Source: Candidatus Bipolaricaulota bacterium
Lineage (GTDB): Bacteria > Bipolaricaulota > Bipolaricaulia > RBG-16-55-9
Direction of reading: 5' to 3'
DNA length: 16,444 nt
Assembly (NCBI GenBank): GCA_018609825.1
Contig: JAHEOA010000076.1
Coordinates: forward strand, 1 to 16,444
Part shown: positions 13,161-16,444 of the stretch, in pieces
How positions within the stretch are numbered: position 1 is the first letter of the stretch
Layout of the letters: each line of letters starts with the position of its first letter
Notes under the pieces: model-generated
Databases searched by the model: none
What the model was told of the DNA's origin: nothing
The model's input: the letters and a program-made list of their open reading frames with translations, nothing else
Translations under genes and position numbers: made by a program

Positions 13161-14387
13161 ATGAAAGGGATCCTGATCGTCGCAGACGGCCTCGGCGGGC
13201 GGCCGACGGACCACGACGGCCACACCTGCCTCGAGGCCGCCGAAACGCCGCGCCTCAACGAGCTGGCCGCGCGCGGCGCCCTCGGCCTGATGGACCCGAT
13301 CGGGCCGGGCGTCCGACCGGGCAGCGACGTGGCCCACCTGTCCATTTTCGGCTACGACCCGTACAACGAGTACCCGGGCCGCGGCGTCTTTGAGGCCGTC
13401 GGCGTCGGGCTCGAGGTCCAGCCGGGCGACGTCTGCTTCCGGACGAACTTCGCCACGGTTGACGATGACTTTGTGGTGCGGGATCGCCGCGCAGGGCGGA
13501 TCGAGTCCGGCCAGCCCGAGCTGGAACGAGCGCTCGGCGGACTGAATGTCGGCCAGGACGTCGAGGTCGTGTTCAAGGCCAGCACCGAGCACCGAGGCGC
13601 GCTCATCCTGCGCGGCCCTGGGCTCTCAGCCGCCATCACCGAAGCCGACCCGCACGAGCCTGGCCAATCGATCTGGGACGTCCGCCCGACGGACCACTCC
13701 AACGAGGCCGCGCGCACGGCCGAGCTCGTCAACGAACTCATTCGCCAGTCCGCCGAGATCCTCAAGGACTTGCCGCTCAACCGCCAGCGACAGCAGGACG
13801 GGAAGCCGCCCGCGAACGTCATCCTGCCGCGCGGCGCGGCGGCCGCGCCGCATTTTGAGACGATTCCGGAGAAGTACGGCGCTCAGGGCAGCGTCATCGG
13901 CGGCGGCGCGCTCTACATCGGCATCGGGCGGTTGCTCGGCCTCGAGCACTGTCCCGTCGAAGGGGCCACGGGCGGGCTCGACAGCAACCTGATGAACAAG
14001 GCCGACGCGGCCATCCAGGAGCTTCAGGCCAAGGACTTCGTCTTCGTCCACATGAAGGGCACCGATTCGGCTGGGCACGATCACAACGCGGAGGCGAAGA
14101 TAGACTTCATTGAGCGCGTGGACGAGGCCGTCGGCCACGTCGTCGATCACCTACGTTGGCGCGAGACGCATGTGGCGTTCACCGGCGATCACTGCACGCC
14201 GATCGCCTACGGGGACCACACCGCCGAGCCCGTTCCCGTGCTGTTCGCCGGCCCCGACGTGCTGCCCGACATTGCGGAACGCTTCGGCGAGCGGGCGGCC
14301 CAACGCGGCGGACTGGGACGGTTCTCGGGGCGCGTCGTCCCCATGCTGGCCGGCTATTCCAACTGGCTCAAGAAGTACGGCGCTTAA
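13161..14387 (+). CDS. apgM: Phosphoglycerate mutase, 2,3-bisphosphoglycerate-independent, archaeal-type
   Basis: Interconverts 3- and 2-phosphoglycerate in glycolysis and gluconeogenesis. The 408-residue length is right for ApgM, shorter than the common GpmI of about 510. Alkaline-phosphatase-superfamily motifs are visible: D9 in MKGILIVADGLGGRP, the nucleophile Ser55 in PGSDVAHLSIFGYDP, HMKGTDSAGHDHNAEAKIDF and TGDHCTPIAYGDHTAEPVP. EYPGRGVFEAVGVG is another typical string. AAAGGA lies 11 bases before the ATG. No clear promoter was found; a TATAAA at 13141 overlaps the ribosome-binding site and cannot serve. The ferritin gene follows 30 bases after its stop, so the two are probably co-transcribed. 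Confidence 0.96.
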   Translation: MKGILIVADGLGGRPTDHDGHTCLEAAETPRLNELAARGALGLMDPIGPGVRPGSDVAHLSIFGYDPYNEYPGRGVFEAVGVGLEVQPGDVCFRTNFATVDDDFVVRDRRAGRIESGQPELERALGGLNVGQDVEVVFKASTEHRGALILRGPGLSAAITEADPHEPGQSIWDVRPTDHSNEAARTAELVNELIRQSAEILKDLPLNRQRQQDGKPPANVILPRGAAAAPHFETIPEKYGAQGSVIGGGALYIGIGRLLGLEHCPVEGATGGLDSNLMNKADAAIQELQAKDFVFVHMKGTDSAGHDHNAEAKIDFIERVDEAVGHVVDHLRWRETHVAFTGDHCTPIAYGDHTAEPVPVLFAGPDVLPDIAERFGERAAQRGGLGRFSGRVVPMLAGYSNWLKKYGA

Positions 14388-14417
14388 CCCTGGACGACGG
14401 AGAATAAGGAGGAGCCC

Positions 14418-14927
14418 ATGGACCAGAAACTGACGGATGCCTTGAACGACCAGCTCAACAACGAGCTGTTTGCGGCCTACACGTATCTGGCGATGCACGC
14501 CCACTTCGAGGACGAGAACTGGCCCGGCTTCGCCAAGTGGATGGAGCTGCAAAGCCATGAGGAAGTCGAGCACGCCATGAAGTTCTACAACTTCATCCTG
14601 GAGCGCGGCGAGCAGGTCAAGCTCCAAGCCATCGACGAACCGCCGGCCGAGTTCCAGTCGCCTCTCGACATCTTCCAGAAGGCGCTCGCGCACGAACAGA
14701 AGGTCACCCAGCGCATCCACGAGATCTATCAGATCGCCCAGGAGGTCGGGGACTACCCGACGCAGGTCTTTCTGCACTGGTTCATCGAGGAACAGGTGGA
14801 GGAGGAGAACATCACCGGCGACGCGGTCGCCATGCTCGAGCGCGCGGGCGATCAGATGGGCGCGCTGATGGTCCTTGATCGCCAGTTCGGCGAGCGCCAG
14901 GGCGAGGAAGGCGAAGGCGACGAATAG
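14418..14927 (+). CDS. ftnA: Bacterial non-haem ferritin
   Basis: Iron-storage protein that oxidises Fe(II) and stores the mineral in a 24-subunit shell. The 169-residue protein matches bacterial FtnA in length. Ferroxidase residues are E16 (NNELFAAYTYLAM), E49 and H52 (SHEEVEHAMKFY), E93 (HEQ), Q126 and E129 (FIEEQVEEE), one less than E. coli numbering throughout. No cysteine or methionine pattern suggests bacterioferritin, so it should lack haem. The last residues (GERQGEEGEGDE) form an acidic tail. A strong AAGGAGG lies about 6 bases before the ATG. It ends with an intrinsic terminator and probably shares the apgM transcript, an unusual partner. Confidence 0.97.
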   Translation: MDQKLTDALNDQLNNELFAAYTYLAMHAHFEDENWPGFAKWMELQSHEEVEHAMKFYNFILERGEQVKLQAIDEPPAEFQSPLDIFQKALAHEQKVTQRIHEIYQIAQEVGDYPTQVFLHWFIEEQVEEENITGDAVAMLERAGDQMGALMVLDRQFGERQGEEGEGDE

Positions 14928-14965
14928 CGCGCGTCCGCTCAATCATCCGAGTGCGACAACGAGAT

Positions 14966-14995
14966 AGGCCCGCTGGGATTCCCAGCGGGCCTTTT
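14966..14995 (+). terminator. Intrinsic terminator of the ferritin gene
   Basis: AGGCCCGCTGGG (14966-14977) and CCCAGCGGGCCT (14981-14992) form a perfect 12-bp stem around the 3-base loop ATT, running into TTTT. On the minus strand it is followed by TATCTCGTT, so it may also act weakly on the converging aconitase transcript. Confidence 0.9.
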
Positions 14996-15031
14996 CGCGC
15001 CCACTCCGCATTCCGTTCGCGCGGCGACCGG

Positions 15032-16444
15032 CTACGATTCGCTCAGCATCTCCCGAATGACCTTGTGCAGAATGCCGCCGTGGCGGTAGTAGTCCAGCTC
15101 CACGGGCGTGTCCACCCGGGCGATCGCCGTGAACGTCGTCTCCTCGCGCCCGTCTTCACTTCGGGCGCGGACGGTCACTTCGGAGCGCGGCTCCAGTGAC
15201 TCGATGCCCTCGATGTCGAAGACCTCTCGACCACTGAGCCCCAGGGCCTGGGCCGACTCCCCGTCCTTGAACTGCAATGGCAGGACGCCCATGCCGATGA
15301 GGTTGCTGCGGTGGATGCGCTCGTAGCTCGTGGCAATGACCGCCTTGACGCCCAAGAGCTGGGTCCCCTTGGCCGCCCAGTCGCGGGAGGAGCCCATGCC
15401 GTAGTCGTCGCCGGCGAGCACGACGAGCGGCGTTCCTTCCTCCTGGTACCTCATGGCGGCGTCGTAGATGCTGGTCTCCTCGCCACTGGGGAAGTGCACG
15501 GTGACGCCGCCCTCGGTGTCCACGAGGTGGTTCCGAATACGAATGTTGCCGAAGGTGCCACGCATCATGACCTCGTGGTTGCCGCGGCGGGAGCCGAAGG
15601 AGTTGAACTCGCGGGGCTCGACGCCGCGATCCATGAGATACTGCCCGGCCGGCCCCGTCTTGGGGATCGCGCCGGCAGGGGAGATGTGATCGGTCGTGAC
15701 CGAGTCGCCCAACAGCGCCAGCACGCGTGCCCCGTGGACGTTTGTCAACTCAGGGGTCTCCGGCGTCATGCCGACGAAGAAGGGCGGCTCCTGGATGTAG
15801 GTTGAGCTCTCGTCCCAGGCGTAGCGATCGCCCTCGGGGACGGCCACCTGATTCCAGGTCTCGTTGCCCGTGTATACGTTCGCGTACTGCTCGTGGAAGA
15901 ACTCGGGCTTGAGCGAATTCCGAATTTCCTCCTGGATCTCGTCCTGCGTGGGCCAGACCTCAGCGAGATAGACGGGCTCGCCGTTCTTGTCGTGCCCCAG
16001 GGGCTCGTGCTCGACGTCGATGTCCATCGTGCCGGCCAGCGCGAACGCGACCACCAACGGCGGACTGGCCAGATAGTTGGCCTTGGTGTGCGGGTTGATG
16101 CGCCCTTCGAAGTTCCGATTTCCGGACAGCACCGAGGCCACGACGAGGTCGCCCTCGTCGACCGCCTCCGCGATCGGCTCCGGCAGCGGGCCGCTGTTGC
16201 CGATGCAGGTCGTGCAGCCGTAGCCGACGATGTGATAGCCCAGCGCTTCGAGATCCTCGAGCAGGCCGCTCGTCTCGAGATAGCGGGTGACCACCTTGGA
16301 GCCGGGCGCCATGCTCGTCTTGACCCAGGGTTTGACATCCAGGCCGCGCTCGACGGCGTTGCGGGCGATCAGGCCCGCGCCGACCATGACGCTCGGATTG
16401 GACGTGTTGGTGCACGAGGTGATCGCCGCGATGGCGACGGAGCC
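15032..16444 (-). CDS. acnA: Aconitate hydratase, AcnA/IRP1 type (5' end outside window)
   Basis: TCA-cycle enzyme that isomerises citrate to isocitrate through a [4Fe-4S] cluster. The frame is open to the right edge and covers the C-terminal 470 residues, about half of a normal protein of roughly 900. The three cluster cysteines are present: one in [20 protein letters not shown] at the edge, two in [12 protein letters not shown]. Further AcnA strings are [55 protein letters not shown] and [12 protein letters not shown]. Truncation is by the window. It converges on ftnA across a 104-base gap holding the ferritin terminator. The stop is TAG. Confidence 0.97.
   Translation of the reverse strand, partial: GSVAIAAITSCTNTSNPSVMVGAGLIARNAVERGLDVKPWVKTSMAPGSKVVTRYLETSGLLEDLEALGYHIVGYGCTTCIGNSGPLPEPIAEAVDEGDLVVASVLSGNRNFEGRINPHTKANYLASPPLVVAFALAGTMDIDVEHEPLGHDKNGEPVYLAEVWPTQDEIQEEIRNSLKPEFFHEQYANVYTGNETWNQVAVPEGDRYAWDESSTYIQEPPFFVGMTPETPELTNVHGARVLALLGDSVTTDHISPAGAIPKTGPAGQYLMDRGVEPREFNSFGSRRGNHEVMMRGTFGNIRIRNHLVDTEGGVTVHFPSGEETSIYDAAMRYQEEGTPLVVLAGDDYGMGSSRDWAAKGTQLLGVKAVIATSYERIHRSNLIGMGVLPLQFKDGESAQALGLSGREVFDIEGIESLEPRSEVTVRARSEDGREETTFTAIARVDTPVELDYYRHGGILHKVIREMLSES

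Noticed and set aside
1..16444. CRISPR arrays, insertion sequences, tRNA or rRNA genes, phage or defence genes
   Set aside because: No regular spaced repeats, transposase motifs, terminal inverted repeats, cloverleaf patterns or defence-family proteins were seen on either strand. The window is dense with identified housekeeping genes.

Overview
This is a GC-rich bacterial chromosome segment made almost entirely of housekeeping genes. The species cannot be read from the window. The gene content is bacterial: ribosomal proteins L20, L35, L21 and L27, IF3, Obg, and a two-subunit (alpha2beta2) glycyl-tRNA synthetase. Three enzymes are of the type usual in archaea: RNase HII, methionyl-tRNA synthetase with a paired-knuckle zinc domain, and phosphoglycerate mutase ApgM. 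That mix fits a deep-branching or thermophile-related GC-rich lineage, but this is inference. There are no rRNA or tRNA genes, CRISPR arrays, insertion sequences or phage genes, and no gene-free stretch longer than about 190 bases.

Left block, minus strand, read right to left from 10373 to 1: rnhB, an MFS exporter gene, metG, rplU, a prp-like gene, rpmA, obgE, infC, rpmI, rplT, glyQ, glyS (its 3' end lies beyond the left edge). This is a translation and ribosome-assembly superblock. Likely promoters with exact 17-base spacing lie before rplU and infC, and a weaker one lies before metG. The rplU-prp-rpmA-obgE order is the classic L21/L27 cluster. The infC-rpmI-rplT cluster is followed by glyQS instead of the more familiar pheST.

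Right block, plus strand, 10400 to 14927: an RNase Z-like metallo-hydrolase, a second metallo-beta-lactamase-fold hydrolase, a Mn-type superoxide dismutase with a strong promoter and a leader hairpin, ApgM, and a bacterial ferritin ending in a textbook intrinsic terminator. Converging from the right edge is an aconitase gene whose 5' end is cut off. Superoxide dismutase, ferritin and the Fe-S enzyme aconitase together suggest an oxidative-stress and iron theme, but no shared regulator is visible.

The most interesting observation is the Prp-like protein between L21 and L27. It has the Prp fold signature and gene position, but both catalytic residues are replaced (His22 to Ser, Cys34 to Ala). 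Its neighbour L27 starts directly at MAHK, without the N-terminal extension that Prp cleaves. It looks like a retained pseudoenzyme. Secondary points are non-canonical start codons for infC (ATC) and probably metG (CTG), structured spacers between ribosomal protein genes, a 28-base dyad before apgM, and an unusual residue in the superoxide dismutase metal site.
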